A DNA stretch of 19,063 bases from Tranzscheliella williamsii (GCA_023212725.1 JALBYF010000124.1:1-19063); one strand, 5' to 3'; numbered from the stretch's first letter, positions 1-8,674 are shown. Numbers and translations are program-made. The notes: a model not told the origin generated them from the sequence alone.

Positions 1-73
<73 letters not shown>
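1..73. repeat. Poly-G homopolymer at window edge, probable artefact
   Basis: The first 73 bases are uninterrupted G, ending 28 bases before the PAN3 stop codon. No fungal telomere repeat, transposon end or microsatellite is expected to be a pure G run of this length. Two-colour Illumina chemistry reports absent signal as G, so read-through past fragment ends can give such a run at a contig end. I treat it as an assembly or sequencing artefact. A genuine G tract cannot be excluded from sequence alone. Confidence 0.85.
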
Positions 74-75
<2 letters not shown>

Positions 76-101
76 GCGTGCTGCTCATGTTATCGCGCGG
101 G

Positions 102-2504
102 TCAGCGCGTCCGGGAGAGCTCCTGGAAAGCGTTTTCGATGCAGTTCTTGATCTCGCGGTAGCTGACGACGAGGCAGCTGTGCTCGTCGCGCGAGGTGAG
201 CATGATCTTCTCCTCGACGCCGGCGTCGAGCTTGTTGAGGTTGGTGAGAATGTGGCTCAGGTCGACGACCGGGCGGCCAGCCTCATCGACGGCGTGGAAG
301 ACGTGGTCGCGGAAGAGCTTGATCACGTACCGGTCGCCCGTCTCGGCCCAGCGCGGGTCGTGGTCGAACTCGGGCCGCTCGTTGATAAAGCCGAACTTGC
401 ACAGCAGCCGGACGAGCCGGCCGTTCTCGAGCTCCTTCATCAGCGAGTTTTCCAGCAAGTCCGTGTAGTTGAGCGCAGAGTCCATCTCGTCGGCCACATG
501 CGTACCCAGCAGCCGGAAAAGCTCATCCACGGTCTTCTCAGGACCCTCGCCGTGGTCGGTCAGCCACGCCAGAAGACCTCGCAGCTCGGCCGAGTAGCGC
601 CCTCCAATGACAGCCAGACTGGAGCCAATGTCGTTGGCTGCCGACATGCTGTTCAGGGCGAGCGAGATGATCAGCGTCCCCAGATCGGTCAGGTCCTCCA
701 CCTGCTGCCCCTTGAGTGCTTCCGCCGGCGTTTCGGGGTCGTAGGCGATGACATCAAAAACGGAGCAACAATTGATCCGAACGCGGTTCTGGCCGGTCCG
801 CAATATCTTGCTCGCTTCGATACACCGTGCTGCCAGTCCGTTGGAGTGGATCGACCGAAGTGCGCTAGTCAGCTGGCACAGATACGTCCAGAGCGTACGC
901 TCGGGAACGTGCATCGACACTGGTTGCAGCCTTCCAGTGCGGCGATCCGGCTGAGCCGCCTTGATCGTCATATGCTCAGCGTAGAGGGTGGTGGAGATCG
1001 GATGGTAGTCGTAAACAAAGACAATCGACTGGTCGCCAAATGCTCTCGTTGTAAATGCCTCACGCACACTGACAATGCTTGGATGACGGATGCGCCGCCA
1101 TCTCTCCACGAGGCCAATGGCAGTCTCATGCTGCAAGCGGAAGCCTTCCAACCGCCTCAATACGTAGCGCTTTCCATCCAGCGTGCAGATGGCCTTGTAG
1201 GAGTGACTCCGATAACCGAAAACCTTGCTGTGATCGCCCGAAGCGCCTGTGGCGCCGCTGGCTCCGGGTGCGCCCATTCGCGGGTCCACTAAGCCGGGTG
1301 GTAGACCCATCGAGGAGGGAGCGCCTGGCCCAGGGTGCTCTAGGGGAACAAGGGAGTGATAGACGTGCAGCTCCTCGGGTAGATTGGGTCCGCCTAGTTC
1401 CGGTGGTGGGATGCTGGCGTGCATGGCCTCTTGCTTCCTTTGTAGCTCCTCGCGCTGATTGAGATTGAGGAAGAACGCGTTGGCAGTAAGATGATGCGGA
1501 TGTAGGTTCGAGACGTGCGGAAGGGGGGGTGCGTAGAGGTGGTATTGAAGGGGCTGTCGGATCTTAGAAGGAGCATTGGCAGAGTAGAAGTCCATGCCGC
1601 CTCCGAGTCCCAATCCTGGTGGAGCGCCAGTCGGTGTAGGATCGCCAAACTCATTCATGTGCTCATACGGATTGTAAGCGCGAGGCGGGGGTGGGGCTTG
1701 AGCAGTGTCGGCAGAAGCCATTTCGTTGGACATCTCTTGGGAATAGGTGGGGTCAAAACTGCTCCCCATCGCATCGCCTTCGTACCCCATGGTGAACGTG
1801 TTGGGTGTCGTGCGACCACTGCCGAAAGCAGGCTGGGAGGAAGCTGGAGGTTCCAGAGCCATGTCCTGCACATCTGGGGCGACCTCTTCGGCATCTGTAT
1901 TTCGTTGCTGGACTGCGTGAGACGGGGCGGCAGTAATGGCGGGAGAGGCACTACCCCCGACCTTGGGCACGAAGACGGCGGCAGCAACATGACGGGCACT
2001 GAGCGCTCCCTTGAGAGGGCTGGAAGGGGCATTGGCGCCAAACCTCGTTTTGGCGGGCGATTGGGTAGGAGAGGCGGTCGAAGATGCCACAAGTGGCGAG
2101 GGAAATTGAGTCGTAGGTGATTTGAGACTCTGAACCGAGGCGTTCGTACTGGTAGGGTTGTTCGCGTGATCGAAAGGACAGCCGTCGTTTTGATACTTGC
2201 AGTGACCATAGATGGCTACATTGCGGCAGGGTTTCCGAGTTGATGATGTGCTGGCATTGCTGACGATGGGGGACTTGGCCGACTCCGGCGGAGCGCCGGC
2301 GGCCGCTGCGCCATATGTGACCGCCTGCCTAGATGGAGCGGGCGTGGAAGCTGGGGCCACGATGGGTATCGCAGCGCTGCGACCAGGCCGCTGAGGCAGG
2401 GCGCTGCTGAAAGCCGGCGAGGCTTGATGTGAGTGGTGGTGTTGCGGCATGTGCTGTTGCGATTGGTGCTTCTGAGAAGGGTGGTTGGGAGAATATTGAT
2501 ACAT
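102..2504 (-). CDS. PAN3: PAN3, regulatory subunit of the PAN2-PAN3 poly(A) deadenylation complex
   Basis: Cytoplasmic adaptor that dimerises and recruits the PAN2 exonuclease to poly(A)-binding protein-coated mRNA tails. The 800-residue protein has a CCCH zinc finger (about residues 93-113, spacing C-x8-C-x6-C-x3-H), a Ser/Pro/Ala-rich linker, and the conserved pre-kinase helix with core REELQRKQEA (about 350). A pseudokinase follows (about 430-670) with the PAN3 hallmark blocks RRLEGFRL and EAFTTRAFGD, then a coiled coil (about 670-700) and the C-terminal knob domain to the TGA at 102-104. A weak PAM2-like element (AAAVFVP, about 173-179) keeps A-x-x-F-x-P but not the leading Leu-Asn. The open frame extends 14 codons upstream to a TTG; I chose the first in-frame ATG at 2504, which has G at -3. 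An out-of-frame ATG lies 16 bases upstream. The gene is intronless as read and divergent from SET2. Confidence 0.95.
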   Translation of the reverse strand: MYQYSPNHPSQKHQSQQHMPQHHHSHQASPAFSSALPQRPGRSAAIPIVAPASTPAPSRQAVTYGAAAAGAPPESAKSPIVSNASTSSTRKPCRNVAIYGHCKYQNDGCPFDHANNPTSTNASVQSLKSPTTQFPSPLVASSTASPTQSPAKTRFGANAPSSPLKGALSARHVAAAVFVPKVGGSASPAITAAPSHAVQQRNTDAEEVAPDVQDMALEPPASSQPAFGSGRTTPNTFTMGYEGDAMGSSFDPTYSQEMSNEMASADTAQAPPPPRAYNPYEHMNEFGDPTPTGAPPGLGLGGGMDFYSANAPSKIRQPLQYHLYAPPLPHVSNLHPHHLTANAFFLNLNQREELQRKQEAMHASIPPPELGGPNLPEELHVYHSLVPLEHPGPGAPSSMGLPPGLVDPRMGAPGASGATGASGDHSKVFGYRSHSYKAICTLDGKRYVLRRLEGFRLQHETAIGLVERWRRIRHPSIVSVREAFTTRAFGDQSIVFVYDYHPISTTLYAEHMTIKAAQPDRRTGRLQPVSMHVPERTLWTYLCQLTSALRSIHSNGLAARCIEASKILRTGQNRVRINCCSVFDVIAYDPETPAEALKGQQVEDLTDLGTLIISLALNSMSAANDIGSSLAVIGGRYSAELRGLLAWLTDHGEGPEKTVDELFRLLGTHVADEMDSALNYTDLLENSLMKELENGRLVRLLCKFGFINERPEFDHDPRWAETGDRYVIKLFRDHVFHAVDEAGRPVVDLSHILTNLNKLDAGVEEKIMLTSRDEHSCLVVSYREIKNCIENAFQELSRTR

Positions 2505-2520
2505 TACAGACTTGCGACAT
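2329..2520 (-). promoter_or_regulatory. Overlapping upstream ORF at the PAN3 start
   Basis: An ATG at 2520, 16 bases upstream of the PAN3 ATG and in another frame, opens a 63-codon ORF overlapping the first 59 or so PAN3 codons. Its context is weak (T at -3), whereas the PAN3 ATG has G at -3, which suits leaky scanning. If transcripts start upstream of 2520, this ORF would lower PAN3 translation. If they start between the two ATGs it is irrelevant. The peptide resembles nothing I know and is not proposed as a functional protein. Confidence 0.35.
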
Positions 2521-2786
2521 CTACCCGGGTTTACAGAGATGGGCAAGGATGGATCCTGTCGAAATAGATAAGGTGGCAGATAAGCTACAAGGACCAGCAG
2601 CTGGCTATTCAGGCTTTACGCTGGTAAGGCTTGCCGATAAGCTGGATCGAGACGGGAACACCGCAATCTTGTCTGCCGGCGGGGGGCAAGCGATTGTCGA
2701 GCGTAGTTTAGGATTTGTAGGATTGATGCCGGGATCGGAGCATCACGACGTAGTGTTCAGCTTATTAATGCGAGGTTAGGGTTGGT

Positions 2787-3008
2787 CTAGTGTGTGAAGT
2801 GGGTGAGAAAGATGTCAAGTATGAGGAGGACAAGTAGGAGGATGGGCAGAAGGACGAGCAATCGATGTGATAGTCGAATCGCGTTTCTCCACCATCTGAC
2901 AGTCACAGAGTCAAAAAGGCGCGTCTCTTTTTGTAGTGGTGAAAGCATAGGTGGCTGCCCGATCCCACTCAAGTTGTATTGGCGAACCGCGGGTTTTGTA
3001 TTGGCCAT
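2787..3008 (-). CDS. Putative 73-residue single-pass membrane microprotein
   Basis: Not recognised. The ORF runs from ATG at 3008 to TAG at 2787-2789 on the minus strand. Residues 1-49 are polar and basic, with VRWWRNAIRLSHR just before the membrane. Residues about 50-69 are a continuous Leu/Ile/Val segment, followed by a four-residue tail, giving a tail-anchored or small ER-membrane layout. Many codons end in C, as in nearby genes. A TAG immediately precedes the ATG, so the ORF cannot extend upstream unless the AG before the ATG is a 3' splice site. Context at -3 is T, which is weak. It lies wholly in the PAN3-SET2 interval. Chance ORFs of this size are common, so confidence is low; the hydrophobic segment could reflect a pyrimidine-rich stretch. 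Confidence 0.33.
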   Translation of the reverse strand: MANTKPAVRQYNLSGIGQPPMLSPLQKETRLFDSVTVRWWRNAIRLSHRLLVLLPILLLVLLILDIFLTHFTH

Positions 3009-3501
3009 CTAACGCTTTAGTTATTATTGAGATCGCGCCCGATCCAGCTCGTATTGCTTGGGGACTTTGAAGGCGCGTTGGGCAGATAGGGAAATGGCTC
3101 AAGGGATTACACCCGGTACGCTGCAGACAGCAGGAAGAACAAAGCCTGTTCAAAGGCGAGAGAAGAGCAGCTAACAGCCCAGCCAGCCCACCGTATTAGA
3201 ATTAGGCACTCATAGACCGTGTGGATCTGAACCCTGGCGGTCCCGCTCCTTGGACCTTCATACCTGTCTATTGCAACTCAACATCGCCACCCGCAACTCG
3301 AACCCAGTTTCGAACACCACATCCTTGTAGACTGCACCGACGTCGCTGCTAGACGTAGGCCATCCCCTGGCTAGCAAAGCAAACCCTCAAAGCGTACATC
3401 GCGCCGTGCTGCGCATTGTACCTACCTCGGCCGTTGGCATCAGGCGCTACCGCGTACGGCTTTGAACGGCCCAGCTACGTCTATCTATCAGAGGCTCAGC
3501 A

Positions 3502-3513
3502 ATGCCTTTCTAG
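3502..3513 (+). promoter_or_regulatory. Three-codon uORF in the SET2 leader
   Basis: ATG-CCT-TTC-TAG lies 169 bases before the SET2 start, long enough for reinitiation. It has A at -3 (CAGCAATG). It matters only if the transcript starts upstream of 3502, which the sequence cannot show. Confidence 0.3.
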
Positions 3514-3681
3514 CCAGCGCTCAACAAACTGTCTCTCTTCCTCCGGGACTTTTAGATCCTCCTACTATTTCGCTGGCTGGCTTCAGCTTCCTCGGCTCGT
3601 TTGCTGCCGTTCACTGCTTCAGTCCAAGCAGACGCCAGCTTGTCGCACCCAGTGGTCGTTATCGCGTCCACTTGTCCCACC

Positions 3682-6591
3682 ATGCAGGAAGCGGTTTCTG
3701 CCCAGCGGCTTGCCACTGCAGAGGAGCAGCATGACGCTACGCGGTCGAGATCCGACAGCCATGACTCTGCCGCATTGCCACCGCCGCCACCGGCTTTTAC
3801 ACCGTCACCGTCCCCATCACCGCAATCCCATGACTTTAACCTGGCGGTGGAAGGCGCAAATGGCGGAATGGCTCGTTCGTCTTCTGCTTCTTCTCTTCAT
3901 AATAGCCCATCCCAAACGTCTGGTGCGTTATCGCCGGATGCCGGGATGCAAAGAAGTGACTCGCACGTCTCCGAAGCTTCTTCGTCTACTTTGAAGAGGC
4001 TGCAGCCGGCCAAGAAGACGAAAGCGCCGCCACAGCTCGTGAATCATCTGCCGCGTGCCGAAGGCGACGCGATGGCCACCTTCCACGAGATCACCATGAA
4101 CGACTATCATGACAAGAAGCTTGGCAGACCGCCCGGCAAATTCGATGACTTCATGGTTTGCGACTGTAATCCCGCCACGGAGAACGAAGATATGGCCTGT
4201 ACCGACTATTCGGGCTGCATCAACCGTATGACGCAGATCGAATGCTCCTCCTCCAAGTGCAGATGGGGAAAGCAGTGCCACAACCAGCGCTTCCACCGGC
4301 GCCAGTACGTGTCCGTCGACATTGTCAAGACCGAAAAGAAGGGTTTTGGCCTCAGAGCTGCGCAGGATATTCAGAAAGAGTCTTTTGTGTACGAGTATGT
4401 GGGTGAGGTCATGAACCAGCCCACCTTCCTCGACCGCATGCAGCAGTATCGCGTCGAAGGCATTCGCCACTTTTACTTTATGATGCTCCAACCTAATGAG
4501 TATTTGGACGCCACGAAGAAAGGTGGCAAGGCTCGATTTATCAACCACAGCTGCAATCCGAACTGCTCTGTCTCCAAGTGGCAGGTGGGCAAGCATCTCC
4601 GTATGGGCATCTTTGCCAAGCGAAACATTCTGCAAGGCGAGGAGCTTACCTTCAACTACAACGTCGATCGTTACGGCAACGACGCCCAGGAATGCTACTG
4701 TGGGGAGCCCAATTGTGTTGGTACCCTCGGTGGCAAGACGCAGACTGATCTCAGCGGCATGGACGATCTTTTTCTCGATGCTCTCGGTATTGCCGATGAA
4801 GTAGAACAGACCGAAGCGAAAGGCTCCCGTCGTAAACGAGGAAAGAGGCTAGACCTTGACTTCATCCCCAAGATGCGGCCAATACAAGACTATGAAGCCA
4901 CCAAAGTGATGACCGCTGCCAGGCAGGCTGGACCCAAACGCGAGATCCTGGAAAAATTGTTGCGCAGGATGGAGATGACAACCGACGTCAATGTGCAAAA
5001 ATCTCTGGTCAAGCTGCATGGCTTCATCCTCATGCAATTCTTGCTGGAACAATGGTGGAATGACCGGGCGATTGTCCTTCTGATAATGAACGTCCTGGCC
5101 AGGTGGCCGTTAATTGCACGCAACAAAGTCATCGATTGCGGCGTAGAGGATCAGGTGCGCATCATCGCCAAAACGTATCGATCACATGCGCCCACGGTGG
5201 AGACAAACGAGCCGAGCGTCAAAGTGGAACCGAACGCTGCCGCGTCTAAGCCAAGCGCCCAAGCAAAAGACAAGTCCGAAGCCGATCCCAAGGACGCTAT
5301 CAAAGCTGAGGTCAAGAATGAAATCGCATTCAAGACCGAGGCGAGTCATGACGTACTTTTGCCTTCGAAAACAGCATTGCTTACTGCTTCTTCAGCAGGA
5401 TCCGTGGTAGAAGACGCAGTAGTAGCGCAAAGGGCCGATCACTTGCTCGATGCATGGGAGAAGCTCGATATGACGTATCGGATCGCACGTAGAGATGCGG
5501 CGGAATCGTCGTCGGATGGTGCGAAGGACATTCCCCTGGTCAACACTTGGGTGGATCGGAGAAGGATTAGGGAAGTTGACGATCCATTAGCAGTCGAACA
5601 GGCGCGTGCGCCTAACGCCGTCTCTGCTGAGCTTGGAAAAGCCCTGGACGAGGATGAAAGTTCACGGGAAGCAACTTGGAAGCCACCACCGGCGCCGCCC
5701 ACGTATCCTTCGGCCTCAAGCTTTGCCAAACGTCCCCCGAAACCTGCCGCTGCGTTGGGGTTAGCCAGTAGCTCACCTGGCACATTTACGCCGACACGAT
5801 CCAACGGCGCCGGACATAGCCCAATGACGCCAGACCCGTCAACATTAACCCTCCCCTCATCTCTTGCCAAGGCGCTACCAGGCCTAGTGTCTTCGCTGCA
5901 GCAGCACCAACACCCTCCGGCGACGCCGACAAAGTCGATCGAGGACATCATCAGAGAGGCCAACGAACAGGAAGAGCGTGTCCGCAAGCAAGCTGAAGCG
6001 GCAACAAGAGCGGCAAGGGAACTTGAGCTCAGCGGTGGCATCCCAAATTCGTCGTCTCGTAAGCGCCCGTCGTCATCCGGTCGCCATGGTGAAAAAAGGC
6101 AAAAAAGTTCGTCATCAGTGCCTATATTTTCGTCTTCGCTCGGGAATGGCATGGACGCCGATTCGCCTGGATCCTCGCCTCAGCTTCACGCCGCTCAGAA
6201 CGGCGATCTTGCCTCTTCGAATGAGAAGAAGTTGTGCAAAATGGTCGGTGAGATTGTTGTTCGGCAGATGTCAAAGCATAAAGACCGGCTCGAGCGGGAG
6301 GCATTCAAAAAGTATGCCAAGGAGCTCACCACCATTATTGTCGAAAAGGAGATGAAGAATCCCAAGTCCTGGCCCCCGCCTCCGGGCCTTACTCTACCGG
6401 ATTTCCCCAATGAGAAACGGACGAAGATCAAGAGTTTTGCGCAGGAATACATTGGCAAGCTCTTGGCTCGTAAAGGCAAGTCGAGCCGATCGTCGCAGTC
6501 GAACGGGTCTTCCAACCACGCTGCAACGGCAGTGGGGACACCCCCCATCGGCGCTACTCCAGCTTCCACGTCCTCGCACAGATCACTTTAG
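3682..6591 (+). CDS. SET2: SET2 histone H3 lysine-36 methyltransferase
   Basis: Nuclear enzyme that uses S-adenosylmethionine to methylate H3K36 behind elongating RNA polymerase II. The 969-residue protein has a Ser/Pro-rich N-terminus (1-125), a Cys-rich AWS zinc-binding domain (about 160-200), and a SET domain (about 206-330) with RFINHSCNPNC and FNYN. A post-SET CxCxxxxC cluster (Cys 338, 340, 345) and a basic NLS-like patch (about 381-390, RRKRGKR) follow. A TFIIS/LEDGF-like helical middle region (about 428-503), a coiled coil (about 751-782) and a C-terminal SRI domain (about 849-933), which in this family binds the phosphorylated Rpb1 tail, complete it. I see no clear WW domain; the two tryptophans near 590-625 are too far apart. 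The open frame begins at a TTG (3601), but the ATG at 3682 has an excellent CCCACC context. Intronless; convergent with SEC12, 159 bases apart. Confidence 0.96.
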   Translation: MQEAVSAQRLATAEEQHDATRSRSDSHDSAALPPPPPAFTPSPSPSPQSHDFNLAVEGANGGMARSSSASSLHNSPSQTSGALSPDAGMQRSDSHVSEASSSTLKRLQPAKKTKAPPQLVNHLPRAEGDAMATFHEITMNDYHDKKLGRPPGKFDDFMVCDCNPATENEDMACTDYSGCINRMTQIECSSSKCRWGKQCHNQRFHRRQYVSVDIVKTEKKGFGLRAAQDIQKESFVYEYVGEVMNQPTFLDRMQQYRVEGIRHFYFMMLQPNEYLDATKKGGKARFINHSCNPNCSVSKWQVGKHLRMGIFAKRNILQGEELTFNYNVDRYGNDAQECYCGEPNCVGTLGGKTQTDLSGMDDLFLDALGIADEVEQTEAKGSRRKRGKRLDLDFIPKMRPIQDYEATKVMTAARQAGPKREILEKLLRRMEMTTDVNVQKSLVKLHGFILMQFLLEQWWNDRAIVLLIMNVLARWPLIARNKVIDCGVEDQVRIIAKTYRSHAPTVETNEPSVKVEPNAAASKPSAQAKDKSEADPKDAIKAEVKNEIAFKTEASHDVLLPSKTALLTASSAGSVVEDAVVAQRADHLLDAWEKLDMTYRIARRDAAESSSDGAKDIPLVNTWVDRRRIREVDDPLAVEQARAPNAVSAELGKALDEDESSREATWKPPPAPPTYPSASSFAKRPPKPAAALGLASSSPGTFTPTRSNGAGHSPMTPDPSTLTLPSSLAKALPGLVSSLQQHQHPPATPTKSIEDIIREANEQEERVRKQAEAATRAARELELSGGIPNSSSRKRPSSSGRHGEKRQKSSSSVPIFSSSLGNGMDADSPGSSPQLHAAQNGDLASSNEKKLCKMVGEIVVRQMSKHKDRLEREAFKKYAKELTTIIVEKEMKNPKSWPPPPGLTLPDFPNEKRTKIKSFAQEYIGKLLARKGKSSRSSQSNGSSNHAATAVGTPPIGATPASTSSHRSL

Positions 6592-6750
6592 TGCAATGCA
6601 CTCCGAATCAAGTCAAGCTGTATTTTTACGCTACCTAATCCTTGTCGTATTCTGTGTGCTGCCGTGCTCGGGGCGCTGGCACTGGCTTTCGGAATTTGGC
6701 CGACGCCGAGCGGGGCCGCGACGTGCGCTGGACAGGTGGGCATGCGTTGA

Positions 6751-8163
6751 CTATTTAAGGAGGTACTTGCGCTGCAACCAGATGGCGAGAGCCGAAATGA
6801 GTAACGACAGCAGGATGGTGGTGTAGAATCCCAAGCGAGTTTCCGAAATGAAGGCGAGGGTGCTGCCTGCTGTGGAAGTGGGGCTGAGGAGCGTCTTGAC
6901 AGGGATCGGGATGACTCGCAGAGTGTTGTCCGCGCTGGCCGAGACGAGAAGATTGGAAGCCGGGTTGAATCTCAGCGTTGTGGGCGGGAAGTCATGGGCG
7001 TGTAGAATCTTCAGGATAGGACGCAACGTTTTAGCATCCAGAACACCGACGCTAAGGTCAGATGAGCCATAGGCGAGGAGACAACCATCAGGAGACACGT
7101 CAAAGACGGTGACTGGGCGGTCAGAGACGTGGCGGGTCTCAATCAGGTCCCATGTGTCGGCGTCCCAGGCGGTAACGAAGCTCTTGCGAATCTTTGCCTT
7201 CGGGCCTTTGCCGGCAGCTGGAGCCGCATTGACGACAGTGAAAAGCTTTTCTTTGCTCGCGTCGCCTCGACCAAAGCGGGTAGCACGGAACGAACAAGGA
7301 CCTTTACCACCAAGAGCGGGGTTTTTGATCGTCTGTATTGTCTGTGCATAGCCTTCGGCAGCACCTTGGCTCTGTTCTTGATTGTCGGAAGCAACGAATG
7401 GCGCCGTGGAGTAGACAATGAGCTTGGATGATGAGGCAAAGACGACGTGCGTATTTGACTGAGAAAAGTCGGCATCGTAAATTTCGTCCGAGTCAAAGTC
7501 TTGCGACGGGATCGAGATCGATGTGTCCTGCGCTTCGGCGGCAGCAATGGCAGAGGAAGAGGGCTCGTTGTCTGCTGCCGGTTTCCACACGGGCGAAAGA
7601 GACGGAAATCGATGCAGAGCCACCTGTCCATCTGTGCTAGCGGCAGCGAGCATCCGTCCATTGGGACTAATGGCGATAGCCCTGGGATAATGTTCGGGAT
7701 CGCGAATGTTCATGGAGTCCGCAGCCTTAGAATAGCTGAGCTTCACCGCGGTAATATCCTCGGCTTGCTTCTGCTTGCCTTTCGTGTCTGGCTTTTCGCT
7801 GATTGTCGATTCTGGCCCATCAGCATCTGTCTGCCCGGAAAGGGTATATTCGAAAATGCGGATTGGATGGTTGACCCCGTTCTTGACATCCTGTGCAGGG
7901 CTGTTGATGCCGCATACGATGCTGGCTTTGTCAGGGTGAACTGACATGGCCATGGGGGCATCTTCGTCCCTGGACAGCCTGATCTCGTCCAGAATATCGA
8001 TAGCCTGATCCTTGAGATTGATGCGACCCGCGACGATGGCGTTGGTCACTCCTGACCGGCCTGCTCCACCGCCACCAGAATAAATGATGAGGTCATCTTT
8101 GGCGAAGCCCACAGAGTAGATAGGCAGCTTTGCCTGGACAGAGAAATGCTGAGTTCTTGCCAT
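6751..8163 (-). CDS. SEC12: SEC12/PREB-like guanine nucleotide exchange factor for Sar1
   Basis: ER membrane WD40 protein that loads GTP on Sar1 to start COPII coat assembly. In 470 residues, the glycine loop SGGGGAGRSGVTNAI (about 29-43) matches the Sec12/PREB motif that forms the potassium-binding loop needed for exchange. WD-like repeats follow, clearest at about 160-186 (AISPNGRMLAAASTDGQVAL), 350-376 and 388-418. A hydrophobic membrane span lies at about 445-464, with a very short lysine-containing tail. This fits a cytosolic beta-propeller anchored near its C-terminus; the lumenal tail is much shorter than in budding-yeast Sec12 and resembles PREB-type proteins. The ATG at 8163 has A at -3 and G at +4. 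It shares a 511-base divergent region with the desaturase. Another WD40 ER protein is possible but less likely given the glycine loop. Confidence 0.85.
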   Translation of the reverse strand: MARTQHFSVQAKLPIYSVGFAKDDLIIYSGGGGAGRSGVTNAIVAGRINLKDQAIDILDEIRLSRDEDAPMAMSVHPDKASIVCGINSPAQDVKNGVNHPIRIFEYTLSGQTDADGPESTISEKPDTKGKQKQAEDITAVKLSYSKAADSMNIRDPEHYPRAIAISPNGRMLAAASTDGQVALHRFPSLSPVWKPAADNEPSSSAIAAAEAQDTSISIPSQDFDSDEIYDADFSQSNTHVVFASSSKLIVYSTAPFVASDNQEQSQGAAEGYAQTIQTIKNPALGGKGPCSFRATRFGRGDASKEKLFTVVNAAPAAGKGPKAKIRKSFVTAWDADTWDLIETRHVSDRPVTVFDVSPDGCLLAYGSSDLSVGVLDAKTLRPILKILHAHDFPPTTLRFNPASNLLVSASADNTLRVIPIPVKTLLSPTSTAGSTLAFISETRLGFYTTILLSLLISALAIWLQRKYLLK

Positions 8164-8674
8164 GCTGCCTTCTTTTCGCGCCTTGCAACGTGTTGTAGCA
8201 AAGTGCGCAAGTGAAGAGGGTAAGTTCCGATACGGCTAGTGTAGAGGAACGTGTGATGTATGTTCTGACCCTACATAATTCTCAGCTTTCACCCAGGCTA
8301 GTCAGGCTTTCACTTGTGACTAGCTTCGCTTTTCGGCTCGACTCCGCTTGGCTTGTGCGTCTGAAACGCTGACCGGCGAAGCCGAAATGAGAAAGGGGGC
8401 TGGCTGCCGTGGCGATAATTTCAAATTTATACATCCGAAATACTCATCCCTTCCCCCATCATAAGCGCGGCTCGCTCATGGCTACAGCAAATCACCTATA
8501 AGCATCTTCTTATCAGAGGGCGTAGCGTAAGTCGGGAGATTGGGCAGGAATTCTAGGCCCGCACATGTATCCGCTTGAAGAGCACTTGTAGATCGAAGCG
8601 ACGCTGCTGCGTTGCCGTGTTGGTCTTGGCCCGGCTCGTCACGGCGGAGTAAGGGTAGAGAACCCACTGCCAGT
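8164..8674. promoter_or_regulatory. Divergent SEC12-desaturase promoter region
   Basis: This 511-base interval must drive both genes. On the minus strand an ATG directly followed by TAG (8276-8271) forms a minimal start-stop ORF 107 bases before the SEC12 start. On the plus strand there are two short uORFs ahead of the desaturase: 8478-8501 (7 codons plus stop) and 8565-8591 (8 codons plus stop). GATAA-type sites occur at about 8413 (plus) and about 8510 (minus). A GTAAGT at 8527 has no acceptable acceptor nearby, so I do not call an intron. Confidence 0.5.

Larger units (their letters stand above)
2505..3681. promoter_or_regulatory. Divergent PAN3-SET2 intergenic region
   Basis: About 1.18 kb separates the two ATGs and must hold both promoters and the SET2 leader. 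I see no TATA box at a convincing distance, no tRNA gene and no transposon remnant. It contains one candidate small minus-strand ORF (2787-3008) and a three-codon upstream ORF in the SET2 leader (3502-3513). A single TTAGGG at about 2776 is not a telomere tract. Confidence 0.6.

Noticed and set aside
78..1292. 404-codon plus-strand ORF opposite PAN3
   Set aside because: It begins at GTG, lies wholly antisense to the conserved PAN3 pseudokinase and knob domains, and shows no domain; it is a by-product of GC-biased codon use.
2771..2785. TTAGGG telomere-like unit
   Set aside because: A single copy only; no tandem array.
3200..3230. tRNA-like B-box on the minus strand (GGTTCAGATCC)
   Set aside because: The core deviates from the GTTCRANNC consensus, and no A-box or cloverleaf could be formed around it.
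3928..4635. 235-codon minus-strand ORF opposite the SET domain
   Set aside because: Antisense to strongly conserved AWS and SET coding sequence; no independent motif.
5439..6152. 237-codon minus-strand ORF opposite SET2
   Set aside because: Ser/Ala-rich translation antisense to the disordered part of SET2, with no recognisable domain.
8527..8556. GTAAGT...TTCTAG as a 5' UTR intron of the desaturase
   Set aside because: The interval is about 30 bases, too short for a fungal intron, and no branch-point consensus is visible for a longer one.
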